Shown: positions 39,607 through 48,637 of the stretch, one piece after another
Layout: each line of letters begins with the position of its first letter
Numbering within the stretch: the stretch's first letter is position 1
Source: Taklimakanibacter deserti
GTDB taxonomy: Bacteria > Pseudomonadota > Alphaproteobacteria > Rhizobiales > Aestuariivirgaceae
DNA: 64,000 bases
Reading direction: 5' to 3'
NCBI GenBank assembly: GCA_003574785.1
Contig: QORU01000006.1
Coordinates: 62,001-126,000, forward strand
Notes under the pieces: model-generated
Database searches by the model: none
Told to the model about the DNA's origin: nothing
What the model saw: only the letters and a program-made list of their open reading frames with translations
Position numbers and translations under genes: made by a program

Positions 39607-39625
39607 TGTAACAATGAATGTTACA
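39607..39625 (-). promoter_or_regulatory. Inverted repeat upstream of the VOC-wrbA operon
   Basis: TGTAAC and GTTACA separated by seven bases, 15 bases upstream of the VOC gene start. This symmetry resembles sites of MarR/HxlR-type redox or quinone-sensing repressors. No such regulator gene is in the window. Confidence 0.6.
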
Positions 39626-39763
39626 GAAGAGATAGCTCAGCGCGTCAGCTTTTTCAAGTACGCTCTTAGTATCGTCTAGGCAAAGCGGAAAAGTCACTTT
39701 ATAAAATCATCAAAACAATAAGTATGACAAATAGTCCCTGACACGCCAAATGGAGGAACCCCA

Positions 39764-40771
39764 ATGTCAGATAATAAAGTGCAGTCACGCCGCGATCTTC
39801 TGAAGCTCGCCTCGGTCGCCGGCGCCGCCGGCTTGTTCTCGCCGGGTCTTGCGGCTCTCGCCAAGGAAGCCGGCAAATCGGAGAAGCCGCTGAAGGCCGC
39901 CTTCTCCAATGCAGGCCTCCAGGCGACATGGTGCGCGCAGGGCAAGCAGGCGGCCGAATACTGGGGCAAGCTCTTCAATGTCGAGGTGACCTGGTTCGAC
40001 GGCCAGCTCGATGCCGTGAAGCAGCGCGCCGCCATCGACAACATGGCGTCCCAGCAATGGGATTTCGTCGCCATCCAGGCTTTCGGTATCGGCACGCTGA
40101 CGGCGCCGGTCAACAAGATGATCGATGCCGGCATCCCGGTCATGGACATGGACACGCTGATCGCACCTCTCGATACGATCAATGTGCACACCTTCCTCGC
40201 GCCCGATAACGAGTTCATGGGCGCTTCGGTGACCCAGGCGCTCGTCAACCAGCTGGGCGGCAAGGGCAAGATCATCATGACGCAAGGGGCGCTCGGCCAT
40301 ACCGGCGCGCAAGGCCGCGCCAAGGGCTTCAAGTCGGTGGTCGAAAAATTCCCCGGCATCGAAGTGCTCGACGAGCAGCCGGCCGATTGGGACGTGACCA
40401 AGGTCGCGCGCATCTGGGAAACCTTGCTGACCAAGTATCCGCAGATCGATGCCGCCTTCTTCCACAATGACGACATGGCGCTCGCCGCCGCGAACGTCAT
40501 GAAGGCCAAGGGCCGCGAAGGCATATTGATCGGCGGTGTCGACGCCATGCCGCCGGCCATTGCCGCGGTGCAGGACGGCCGCATGTTCGCGACGGTGCGC
40601 AATCCCTCCTGCCGCATCCATGGCGGGTCCATCATCGCCGGCGTCGCCGCCGTCGTGCATGGCACTAAGACCGGTGAAGGCATTCCGAAGCACATCATCA
40701 CCGACGGCCCGGTCGTCACCAAGGCCAATGCCCCTGGCATGGCCTGGATGGAGGAGCAGTTCCTGATCTGA
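39764..40771 (+). CDS. Ribose-type ABC transporter substrate-binding protein
   Basis: A 335-residue periplasmic binding protein of the RbsB class with a Tat-type signal (SRRDLLKLASVAGAAGL). The fold is shown by VAIQAFGIGTLTAPVNKMIDAGIPVMDMD and a GVDAMPPAIAAVQDG hinge region. The start has Shine-Dalgarno ggagg at seven bases. It is followed by matching ATPase and permease genes and a methylthioribose kinase, so methylthioribose is the likely ligand by context. Confidence 0.9.
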   Translation: MSDNKVQSRRDLLKLASVAGAAGLFSPGLAALAKEAGKSEKPLKAAFSNAGLQATWCAQGKQAAEYWGKLFNVEVTWFDGQLDAVKQRAAIDNMASQQWDFVAIQAFGIGTLTAPVNKMIDAGIPVMDMDTLIAPLDTINVHTFLAPDNEFMGASVTQALVNQLGGKGKIIMTQGALGHTGAQGRAKGFKSVVEKFPGIEVLDEQPADWDVTKVARIWETLLTKYPQIDAAFFHNDDMALAAANVMKAKGREGILIGGVDAMPPAIAAVQDGRMFATVRNPSCRIHGGSIIAGVAAVVHGTKTGEGIPKHIITDGPVVTKANAPGMAWMEEQFLI

Positions 40772-40838
40772 TGCGATACGCTTTCTCGCCAAGGCTTGCG
40801 CCGGACCCGATCCGGGGCCAGTCTTGGCGTGGAGCGGC

Positions 40839-42368
40839 ATGAATCAGGGTGAAGTCGATTCGGAGATGACCGACGCCGATATAAGGCTGAAAATGTCCCA
40901 CATCTCGAAGTCCTTCGGCGGTGTCGAAGCACTTCGGGGGGTGGATTTCACGTTGCGCCGCGGCGAGATCCATGCGCTGGTCGGTGAGAACGGCGCCGGC
41001 AAGTCGACCTTGATGAAGATCATCGCCGGGGTGCATGCGGGCTTCGAGGGCGAGATGCTGCTCGACGGCAAGCCGGTCCACTTCCATTCGGCCCGCGATG
41101 CGCTGAAGCACGGCATCGGCATGGTGCATCAGGAATTGAGCGTCGTGCCGCAATTGACCGTCGCTGAGAATGTCTATCTGGGCGTGCAGCCCGTCAACCG
41201 GATGGGCGCCGTCGACTGGTCTTCCATGGCCAAGGGTGCGCGCGAGCAGCTGAAGAAGCTCGGTCTCGACCTCGACCCCAAGATCACGCTGGGCGAGCTC
41301 CCCATTGGCGTTCAGCAACTGGTCGAGCTGTCGCGCGTCTTGTTCTCGGGCGCCAGCATCATCATCCTCGACGAACCGACCTCGGCTTTGTCGCCGCCCG
41401 AGATCGAGCGCCTGTTCCGTTCCCTGCGCAAATTGCGCGACGAGGGCAACAGCCTGGTCTTCATCTCGCATTTCCTCGAGGACGTGCTCACGATCGCCGA
41501 CCAGATCACCGTCTTCCGCAATGGCCGCAAGGTGGTGGCCGCCGCCGTGACCCCTGAGATCGACAAGGCCTGGATCATCCAGCGCATGATCGGCCGAGGC
41601 CATGAGGAGCTCGAATCGAGCTATCTCGGCAATGTCGCGCTCGCCAGTCCCAAGGACGCAAAGACGGTGCTCGAGGCGGAGGGCCTCAGCAAGGACGGCG
41701 CCTTTGCCGACGTCAATCTCACCGTGAAAGGCGGCGAGATCCTCGGCATCTATGGCTTCATGGGCTGCGGCCAGATCGAGCTGGCGCGCGCTTTGTTCGG
41801 CAAGATGAAATGCGACACGGGCTCGCTCAAGGTCGACGGCAAGCCCTTTAGGCTCAGGAACACCGCCCAGGCGGCGCAAGCCGGCATCGCCTATGTGCCG
41901 GAAAGCCGGCGCAGCATGCTGTTCCATCACGAGCCGATCTACAAGAACATGTCGATTTCCATTCTCGAGCGCCTGTCGAAACTCTGGCTCAAGCCCGACG
42001 CCGAGCGCGCGATCGCGGCTAAGCACATCGACAGCCTGAGCATCAAGACGCCGGGGACCGAGGCCTTGCTCGGCAATCTCTCCGGCGGCAACCAGCAGAA
42101 GGTCGGCGTCGCCAAATGGCTGACTTACCTGCCCAAGGTCCTGATCCTGAGCGAGCCGACGCGCGGCATGGATGTCGGCGCCAAGGAGGACGTGGTGAAG
42201 ATCGTGCGGAATCTGCGCGACCAGGGGGTCGGGATCGTTGTAATCTCGACCGAGCCCGAGACGGTGCTGTCGCTCGCCGACCGCATCATGGTGATGCGCA
42301 AAGGCACGGTCTCGCAGGAATTCGCCAACGAGACGATCAGCAAGGATCGCCTGCTCGCCGCCGCGTGA
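40839..42368 (+). CDS. Ribose-type ABC transporter ATP-binding protein (RbsA-like)
   Basis: A double ATPase of 509 residues from ATG 40839 (Shine-Dalgarno ggag); ATG 40866, giving 500 residues, is an alternative start. The first domain has GENGAGKSTLMK and the second a GCGQIELARALF P-loop variant, usual for RbsA. The second signature is LSGGNQQKVGVAKWL and Walker B is VLILSEPTRGMDVG. Note SEP where DEP is usual, which is an acceptable family variant. It energises uptake with the neighbouring permease. Confidence 0.92.
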   Translation: MNQGEVDSEMTDADIRLKMSHISKSFGGVEALRGVDFTLRRGEIHALVGENGAGKSTLMKIIAGVHAGFEGEMLLDGKPVHFHSARDALKHGIGMVHQELSVVPQLTVAENVYLGVQPVNRMGAVDWSSMAKGAREQLKKLGLDLDPKITLGELPIGVQQLVELSRVLFSGASIIILDEPTSALSPPEIERLFRSLRKLRDEGNSLVFISHFLEDVLTIADQITVFRNGRKVVAAAVTPEIDKAWIIQRMIGRGHEELESSYLGNVALASPKDAKTVLEAEGLSKDGAFADVNLTVKGGEILGIYGFMGCGQIELARALFGKMKCDTGSLKVDGKPFRLRNTAQAAQAGIAYVPESRRSMLFHHEPIYKNMSISILERLSKLWLKPDAERAIAAKHIDSLSIKTPGTEALLGNLSGGNQQKVGVAKWLTYLPKVLILSEPTRGMDVGAKEDVVKIVRNLRDQGVGIVVISTEPETVLSLADRIMVMRKGTVSQEFANETISKDRLLAAA

Positions 42369-42399
42369 CGAAGCAGGATGACGGGATAAGGAAGAATTG

Positions 42400-43425
42400 A
42401 TGACCTCGACGTCGGAAGTGAAAGCGCCAAGGCAGTCCGCGAGCCACTGGTTCCGCAACCAGCTCAGCAATATCGCGCCCTTCCTGACGCTGCTCTTCCT
42501 GGTCGTCTTCTTCTCGATCGCCAGCCCCTCCTTCCTGTCCTTCGGCAATCTGCAGAACATCCTGCAGCAGGTATCGATCACCGGCATCATCGCCGTGGGG
42601 CTCACCTTCGTCATCCTCACCGCCGAGATCGACTTGAGCGTCGCCAGCGTCGCCAATGCGACCGGCATCGTCGTCGCCTTCTTCACGCTTCAGGATGCGA
42701 GCGTGAACATCGCCAATATCCCGCTTGCCGGCGGCTTCGCCATCATCCTGGCGATTTTCACCTGCCTGGCGCTCGGCGGCATCACCGCTTTCGGCGTGAC
42801 CAGGATCGGCATACCGTCCTTCATCATGACCCTTGCCATGATGCAGATTTGCGACGGCATCAGCGCCATGCTGGTGCGGGGCCAGATCGCCTATGCCGTG
42901 CCCTCGCTCATCGCGACGCTCGGCTCGCGCTCGATCCTCGGCATACCCTGGCTCATCATCGTCGCCGCGCTGGCGCTGCTGATCGGCCACCTGGTGCTGA
43001 CCTATACGCGTTTCGGCCGCTATATCTATATGGTCGGCGGCAATCGTGAGGCGGCCGAATATTCGGGCGTCAATGTCAAGCTCATCATCGCCGCCGTGCT
43101 GATGATCTCGGCCTTCTGCTCAGGGCTTGCCGGCATGCTGGGCGTCGCCTATTTCGGCAGCGCCCAACAGAATGAATTCGGCACTTATCTGCTCGACGCC
43201 ATCGCCGCCGTCGTGGTCGGCGGCACCAGCCTGTTCGGCGGGCGCGGCGGCATTCCCAATACGATCATCGGCCTGTTCGTGCTGGGCGTCCTCAATAACG
43301 GCCTCGACCACATCAATATCGACAGTTTCCTGAAGATCCTGATCCGCGGCCTCATCCTGCTCGCCGCCCTGATCATCAACATCTATGCCGAACGCCTGCG
43401 CGTCTCGCGCCAGGCGTCGCCTTGA
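42400..43425 (+). CDS. Ribose-type ABC transporter permease (RbsC-like)
   Basis: A 341-residue membrane protein with 8-10 helices. Diagnostic segments are GITAFGVTRIGIPSFIMTLAMM, YMVGGNREAAEYSGVNV and VGGTSLFGGRGGIPNTIIG. ATG 42400 is chosen over the adjacent TTG 42397 because aaggaag ends six bases upstream. It precedes the kinase gene by six bases, so transporter and kinase are co-transcribed. Confidence 0.93.
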   Translation: MTSTSEVKAPRQSASHWFRNQLSNIAPFLTLLFLVVFFSIASPSFLSFGNLQNILQQVSITGIIAVGLTFVILTAEIDLSVASVANATGIVVAFFTLQDASVNIANIPLAGGFAIILAIFTCLALGGITAFGVTRIGIPSFIMTLAMMQICDGISAMLVRGQIAYAVPSLIATLGSRSILGIPWLIIVAALALLIGHLVLTYTRFGRYIYMVGGNREAAEYSGVNVKLIIAAVLMISAFCSGLAGMLGVAYFGSAQQNEFGTYLLDAIAAVVVGGTSLFGGRGGIPNTIIGLFVLGVLNNGLDHINIDSFLKILIRGLILLAALIINIYAERLRVSRQASP

Positions 43426-43431
43426 GGCGCC

Positions 43432-44691
43432 ATGTCGGCTTATCGCGCGCTCAATGATGGCAGCCTCCCGGAGTTCCTTGGCAGCTTGCCGCAGGTGAAA
43501 GAGCTCTTGGGCGGCGAGCCCGCGGGCTGGACCGTCGAGGAGGTCGGCGACGGCAATCTCAACCTGGTCTTTATCGTCAGGAGCCCGAAAACCGCGGTCG
43601 TCGTCAAGCAGGCGCTCCCCTATGTGCGGCTCGTCGGCGATTCCTGGCCGCTACCCTTGTCGCGCTCCTATTACGAGCATATGGCGCTCGTCGAGCAGGG
43701 GAAGCACGCGCCGAAGCTGGTGCCCAAGGTCTACCATTTCGACCGCAATCTGGCGCTGATCGTGATGGAGTATCTCTCGCCCCATATCATCATGCGCAAG
43801 GGCCTCATCCGCGGCATCGAATATCCGCTCTTCGCCAGCCACATCGCCGAGTTCATGGCGCAGACCCTGTTCAACACCTCGCCGCTGGCTACCACGGCGT
43901 CCGACCACAAGCGCCGGATCTGGGCCTTCGCCGACAATATCGAATTGTGCAAGATCACCGAGGACCTGGTCTTCACCGACCCTTATCGGATAGCGAAGCT
44001 CAACCACTGGACCAGTCCCGATCTCGACGAGATCGCGGCACAGTTCCGCCGCGACGAGCCACTGAAAGCCGCGGTGCAGAGGCGCAAGCTGCAATTCATG
44101 ACCTCGGCCGAGGCCCTGATCCATGGCGACCTCCATACCGGCTCGATCATGCTGACGCCCACGGACACGCGTGTCATCGATCCGGAATTCGCCTTCGTCG
44201 GCCCCATGGGCTTCGATGTCGGCGCGGTCATCGGCAACCTGCTGCTCGCCTTTTATGCGCAGGACGGCCACGAGGCCCGGGTCTATGCCCGCAGCCCCTA
44301 TCGCCACTGGATCCTGATGCAGGTCGAGCAGGTCTGGCGGCTGTTCAGCAAGCGGTTCATCGAGCTCTGGGACAAGAGCAAGTCGGGCGACGCCTATATG
44401 CCGGAACTCTTCCAGGAGCCCGACGGCGCGCTCGCCTTCGCCGCCGAGAAGCAGCGCTTCATGCGCAATCTGTTCGTCGACACCATCTCCTTCGCCGGCA
44501 TCAAGATGATCCGCCGCATCTTGGGGCTGGCCCATACCGAGGATCTCGAAAGCATCGAGAAGCCGGCCATGCGCGCCAAATGCGAGACCAAGGCGCTGAC
44601 GCTTGCCCGAAGGCTCGTGATCGATGCCGAAAGGCTCACCGGCATCAGCGACGTCACCAGCGCCGCGCGCGCCATCCACGCGTCGTCCTAG
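43432..44691 (+). CDS. mtnK: 5-methylthioribose kinase
   Basis: A 419-residue kinase of the aminoglycoside-phosphotransferase fold. The MtnK loop IHGDLHTGSIM is followed by DPEFAFVGPMGFDVGAVIGNLLLAF. N-terminal family marks are EEVGDGNLNLVFIV and SYYEHMAL. It phosphorylates 5-methylthioribose, entering methionine salvage. No mtnA isomerase gene lies in the window. Its place at the end of a ribose-type ABC operon suggests salvage of external methylthioribose. Confidence 0.92.
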   Translation: MSAYRALNDGSLPEFLGSLPQVKELLGGEPAGWTVEEVGDGNLNLVFIVRSPKTAVVVKQALPYVRLVGDSWPLPLSRSYYEHMALVEQGKHAPKLVPKVYHFDRNLALIVMEYLSPHIIMRKGLIRGIEYPLFASHIAEFMAQTLFNTSPLATTASDHKRRIWAFADNIELCKITEDLVFTDPYRIAKLNHWTSPDLDEIAAQFRRDEPLKAAVQRRKLQFMTSAEALIHGDLHTGSIMLTPTDTRVIDPEFAFVGPMGFDVGAVIGNLLLAFYAQDGHEARVYARSPYRHWILMQVEQVWRLFSKRFIELWDKSKSGDAYMPELFQEPDGALAFAAEKQRFMRNLFVDTISFAGIKMIRRILGLAHTEDLESIEKPAMRAKCETKALTLARRLVIDAERLTGISDVTSAARAIHASS

Positions 44692-44845
44692 CCCGGCTCG
44701 CGCGCAGGAAAAGCAGCTTCTGACCGCACACGCGCATGTGACAGCTTCAAACCTTGCTGACGTTCAGGTGAGAACTCCGGCACGATGCCAGACACGCCCA
44801 CATCTATGGTCACGCATCGCCACGGCCAAAGGTATCTCTCTTCAA

Positions 44846-45529
44846 TCAGGCTCCAATGGATCCATGCGAGACGCTGTAGAGAATAGCCCAATAGTGGCAG
44901 CATGCAGCAACGAGCACGAAGCCATGCCAGATCGCGTTCTGAAATCGCAGGCTCTCCCATCGATGAAAGATGACACCGATCGTGTAAATGATGCCGCCTG
45001 CCACGAGGAGCCAGAGGCTTACACTTGGAAGAGCCGCTGCGATTAAGTCGAATACGAGCACCCCGGACCAACCCAGGAGAAGATAGAGAAGCAGAGACAA
45101 TCGATCGAAACGACCAGGCCATAGCAACTTGAGTGCGATACCAACGGCCGCAGTGACCCAAATCGCGATGAGCAGCCCGACTGGAGCAGCATCATTATTC
45201 ATCTGCGCCAAGACCGCTGTATAGGTTCCAGCGATCATCAGATAGATTGCAGAGTGATCGAGGCAACGGAGCGCCGAACTCGCGTTGGTGCAAGACAATA
45301 TGTTGTAGGCTGCAGAAAGGCCAAGCATCGAGAGTAAGCCGAAAAGGTATATCATGAGAGAGACCAATTCAGCTTGGGTCGCAGAATTGAAAGCAATGCT
45401 CAAAAGCGCGGCCGCGCCGGCCAATCCGAGGCAACACCCCACTGCATGAATGAGCGTATCGGCAGTAAATTCGGCCCGATCATGGTCCCGGTGATCGCCC
45501 GGTAATTGGGCTTTGACGAAGACGGTCAT
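44846..45529 (-). CDS. Hemolysin III/PAQR-family membrane protein
   Basis: A 227-residue, seven-helix protein. Family marks are EFTADTLIHAVGC near the start, SAAYNILSCTNASSALRCLDHSAIYLMIAGTYTAV in the middle and IWHGFVLVAACCHYWAI at the end. These include the conserved His and Asp residues that may bind a metal. The family includes bacterial TrhA, tied to membrane lipid balance. It stands downstream of the glycerol operon with no functional link visible. Confidence 0.85.
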   Translation of the reverse strand: MTVFVKAQLPGDHRDHDRAEFTADTLIHAVGCCLGLAGAAALLSIAFNSATQAELVSLMIYLFGLLSMLGLSAAYNILSCTNASSALRCLDHSAIYLMIAGTYTAVLAQMNNDAAPVGLLIAIWVTAAVGIALKLLWPGRFDRLSLLLYLLLGWSGVLVFDLIAAALPSVSLWLLVAGGIIYTIGVIFHRWESLRFQNAIWHGFVLVAACCHYWAILYSVSHGSIGA

Positions 45530-45597
45530 TGAACCTCAGCGCAGGAGATTCTCATTCTCTTCAGGAAAAACATCGCATAAGCAGCACTCCCGAGCCG

Positions 45598-45891
45598 CTA
45601 AACCCATCTGAACACGGCAAAAGCGTAAACAAGCGCGATGACGAGCGGGCCCCACAGCGGCGTGCCGACGAGGCCGAGCCAGGCCAGGAAGATGAAGGCG
45701 CTGCCCAGCAGCGAAATGAACAGGCGGTCGCCGCGCGTCGTGTCGAGGCCCAGTATGCCGTGCCGCGGATCGCCGCCCGGCGCGTAATATTCCCACACCG
45801 ACATGCCGACAAGGCACAGGAAGATGAACAGGAAGAAGGCCGCGGTCGGCCAGGTCCAGGCCATCCAGGAGAGAAATGGTGCAGCTTCCAT
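45598..45891 (-). CDS. glpU: DUF2160 membrane protein of the glycerol ABC operon
   Basis: A 97-residue, three-helix membrane protein (MSVWEYYAPGGDPRHGILGLDTTRGDRLFIS in the loop) of the DUF2160 family. A strong Shine-Dalgarno (aaggagg) precedes it. It is the last gene after the GlpQ permease, 15 bases away. Such proteins accompany rhizobial glycerol ABC systems as an accessory of unknown role. The symbol follows that naming and is less certain than the family. Confidence 0.8.
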   Translation of the reverse strand: MEAAPFLSWMAWTWPTAAFFLFIFLCLVGMSVWEYYAPGGDPRHGILGLDTTRGDRLFISLLGSAFIFLAWLGLVGTPLWGPLVIALVYAFAVFRWV

Positions 45892-45906
45892 TTGGGCCCT
45901 CCTTTG

Positions 45907-46707
45907 TCACACGCGGCCAAGGGCAAAGCCCTTGGCGATGTAGTTGCGCACGAAATAGATCACGAAAGCGCCGGGCACGATGGTGAGCGTGCCGGCGGCC
46001 GCCAGCAGTCCCAGCTCATAGCCCGACGTGCTGGCGGTGCGTGTCATGGTCGCGGCGATGGGCTTCGCCGCGACCGAGGTGAGCGTCTTGGCGAGCAGCA
46101 ATTCGACCCAGGAGAACATGAAGCAGAAGAAGGCGGCAACACCGATGCCGGCGGCGATCGTCGGCACGAAGATCTTGAAGAAGAAGCCCCAGAAGGAATA
46201 GCCGTCGACATAGGCCGTCTCGTCGAGCTCCTTCGGCACGCCCGACATGAAGCCTTCGAGGATCCACACCGCGAGCGGGATGTTGAACAGCGTATGGGCG
46301 AGCGCCACCGCGAGCGGCGTGTCGAAGAGCCCCACCGCCGAATAGAGCTGCAGGAACGGTAGCGCAAAGACCGCGGCCGGCGCCATGCGGTTGGTCAGGA
46401 GCCAGAAGAACAGATGCTTGTCGCCAAGGAAGCGGTAGCGCGAGAAGGCATAGGCCGCCGGCAACGCCACGACGACCGACAGCACCGTGTTGATCACCAC
46501 ATAGGTGATCGAATTGATGTAGCCGTTGTACCAGGTCGGATCAGTGAAGATCTTGATGTAATTGTCGAAGGTGAAATCCCGCGGCCACAAAGTGAAGGAG
46601 CCCAGGATCTCGTTCGTCGTCTTGAACGACATGTTGATCAGCCAGTAGATCGGCAGCATCAGGAAGAGGATGTAGAGCGTCGGGATGAGCCAGGGAACGC
46701 GTTTCAT
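45907..46707 (-). CDS. glpQ: Glycerol ABC transporter permease GlpQ
   Basis: A 266-residue MalG-type permease. It begins MKRVPWLIPTLYILFLMLPIYW and contains the ATPase-docking loop EGFMSGVPKELDETAYVDG. The start overlaps the GlpP stop by four bases. An in-frame ORF that runs back to 47724 is only reading through glpP in another frame. It forms the channel with GlpP. Confidence 0.9.
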   Translation of the reverse strand: MKRVPWLIPTLYILFLMLPIYWLINMSFKTTNEILGSFTLWPRDFTFDNYIKIFTDPTWYNGYINSITYVVINTVLSVVVALPAAYAFSRYRFLGDKHLFFWLLTNRMAPAAVFALPFLQLYSAVGLFDTPLAVALAHTLFNIPLAVWILEGFMSGVPKELDETAYVDGYSFWGFFFKIFVPTIAAGIGVAAFFCFMFSWVELLLAKTLTSVAAKPIAATMTRTASTSGYELGLLAAAGTLTIVPGAFVIYFVRNYIAKGFALGRV

Positions 46708-47570
46708 CACCGGGCCTCGTCTTTCATCATCAGCGTGTAGAACAGCCAGCTGAAGAACAGGATGATCAGGAAGTAGATGATCGACATGGCTCCCGCCGGC
46801 CCCAGGTCGAACTGGCCGAGGGCGATCTTCTGCAGGTCGATCGACAGGAAGGTCGTGGCATTGCCCGGCCCGCCGCCCGTCAGCACGACGGCTTCGGTAT
46901 AGATCATGAAGCTGTCCATGAAGCGCAACAAGATGGCGATGGTCAGCACATATTTGAGCTTCGGCAGCTGGATATAGCGGAACACCGCCCAGGGCCTGGC
47001 GCCGTCGACCTTCGCCGCCTGGTAATAGGCATCGGGGATCGAGACGAGGCCGGCATAGCACAAGAGCACGACGAGCGAAGTCCAGTGCCAGACATCCATC
47101 AGCACCATGGTGAACCAGGCCGAGAAAGGCTGGCGCGTATAGTTGTATTCGATGCCGAGCCCATTGATCAGGCGTCCCAGGAATCCGATATCGGGCAGCG
47201 CGAAGATGTTCCACATGGCGCCGACGACGTTCCACGGGATGAGGAGCGGCAAGGCCATGAGCACCAGGCAGACCGAGACCCAGGGCCCCTTGCGCGGCAT
47301 GGCGAGCGCGATGGCGAGACCCAAGGGGATCTCGATTAGGAGGATGATCGCTGTGAACAGGAGCTGGCGCCCAAGAGCCGCATGGAAGCGGGGCGACTGC
47401 AGCACCTGTTCGAACCATTGCACGCCCGCCCAGAAGAACACGTTGTCGCCAAAAGTCTCCTGCACCGAGAAATTCACCACCGTCATCAAGGGGATGATGG
47501 CGTTGAAGGCGACCAGCAGCACGACGGGCAGGACGAAGAACCAGGCCTTTTGATTGACGGTCTTGTTCAT
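46707..47570 (-). CDS. glpP: Glycerol ABC transporter permease GlpP
   Basis: A 287-residue MalF-type permease with six helices and the docking loop ADYYQ-type segment SIPDAYYQAAKVDGARPWAVFRYIQLP. ATG 47570 overlaps the upstream ATPase stop by one base (tgatg). An upstream in-frame ATG at 47585 lies inside the ATPase gene. It has close coupling to both neighbours. Confidence 0.9.
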   Translation of the reverse strand: MNKTVNQKAWFFVLPVVLLVAFNAIIPLMTVVNFSVQETFGDNVFFWAGVQWFEQVLQSPRFHAALGRQLLFTAIILLIEIPLGLAIALAMPRKGPWVSVCLVLMALPLLIPWNVVGAMWNIFALPDIGFLGRLINGLGIEYNYTRQPFSAWFTMVLMDVWHWTSLVVLLCYAGLVSIPDAYYQAAKVDGARPWAVFRYIQLPKLKYVLTIAILLRFMDSFMIYTEAVVLTGGGPGNATTFLSIDLQKIALGQFDLGPAGAMSIIYFLIILFFSWLFYTLMMKDEAR

Positions 47571-48637
47571 CAGGACACCATCCATCCGTCTTCGTAGATT
47601 TGCGTATGCGCCGGATCGAACTGGAGATGCGCCTGTCTCGTTGGAAGGACCAGGCCTTCGGCGACCAGGAGCTTGATGCTGTGGTCCTGGTGGCGCGTCT
47701 CGACGATCCGGTAGCGCCCGGCATCGGCGACCTTCACGATGTCGACCGGAATGCCTTGCGCGCCGAAGCTCACGAATTCCGGCCGGACCCCGAGCTCCAG
47801 CACCTTGCCATTGCCCTTGTAGGCCGCGGCATTCGCGGCCGCGACCGCATTGCCGGCAAAGACCGCTCTGCCGCTCTCCACCGTGCAGGGCAGCAGATTC
47901 ATGCCGGGCGAGCCGATGAAATGGCCGACGAAAGTGTGCTTGGGCTTTTCGAAGAGCTCGATCGGCGTGCCGATCTGCACGATCTGGCCGTCCTTCATGA
48001 CCACCACCTTCTCGGCGAAGGTCAGCGCCTCCGTCTGGTCATGCGTCACATAGATCATCGTCCGCCGGATGCGGTGATGCAGCTCCTTGAGCTTCGAGCG
48101 CAATACCCATTTGAGATGCGGGTCGATGACGGTCAGCGGCTCGTCGAACATGATGACATTGACGTCCGAGCGTACGAGGCCGCGGCCCAGCGAGATCTTC
48201 TGCTTGCCGTCGGCGGTCAGGCCCGAGGCGCGCTTATTGAGCATGTGGTCGAGCTCGAGCATCTTGCCGATCTCGCGCACCCTGGCGTCGACCTCCTTTT
48301 CGCCGATGCCGCGATTGCGCAACGGGAAAGCCAGATTGTCATAGACCGTCATCGTGTCATAGATGACCGGGAACTGGAAAACCTGGGCGATGTTGCGCTG
48401 CTCGGGACTCGCCTGCGTGACATCGGCATTGTTGAACAGGATCCGTCCCTCGGTCGGCGCCAAAAGACCCGAGATAAGATTGAGCAAGGTTGTCTTGCCG
48501 CAACCCGAAGGTCCGAGCAGCGCATAGGCGCCGCCATCCGCCAATTCGAGCGACAGCTTCTTCAGCGCCCAGTCCTCGTCGCGCTCAGGGTCGGGCCCAT
48601 AGGCATGTCGAATGTCCTGAAGCGTGATCTTGGCCAT
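47570..48637 (-). CDS. glpT: Glycerol ABC transporter ATP-binding protein GlpT
   Basis: A 355-residue MalK-type ATPase. Walker A GPSGCGKTTLLN is intact, but the signature region reads LTADGKQKISLGRGL in place of LSGGQ. Walker B is VIMFDEPLTVID, again a variant. The C-terminal TOBE-like part reads GNGKVLELGVRPEFVSF. The unusual signature and D-loop are known for this glycerol subfamily, from memory. The two ATPases probably form a heterodimer. Confidence 0.88.
   Translation of the reverse strand: MAKITLQDIRHAYGPDPERDEDWALKKLSLELADGGAYALLGPSGCGKTTLLNLISGLLAPTEGRILFNNADVTQASPEQRNIAQVFQFPVIYDTMTVYDNLAFPLRNRGIGEKEVDARVREIGKMLELDHMLNKRASGLTADGKQKISLGRGLVRSDVNVIMFDEPLTVIDPHLKWVLRSKLKELHHRIRRTMIYVTHDQTEALTFAEKVVVMKDGQIVQIGTPIELFEKPKHTFVGHFIGSPGMNLLPCTVESGRAVFAGNAVAAANAAAYKGNGKVLELGVRPEFVSFGAQGIPVDIVKVADAGRYRIVETRHQDHSIKLLVAEGLVLPTRQAHLQFDPAHTQIYEDGWMVS

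Noticed and set aside
40716..42686. 656-residue leftward ORF opposite the ribose-type ATPase
   Set aside because: It mirrors the ABC ATPase and has no ribosome binding site or recognisable domain.
45907..47724. 605-residue ORF covering the glpQ and glpP region
   Set aside because: Only its last 266 residues are GlpQ; the earlier part is an off-frame reading of glpP and glpT.
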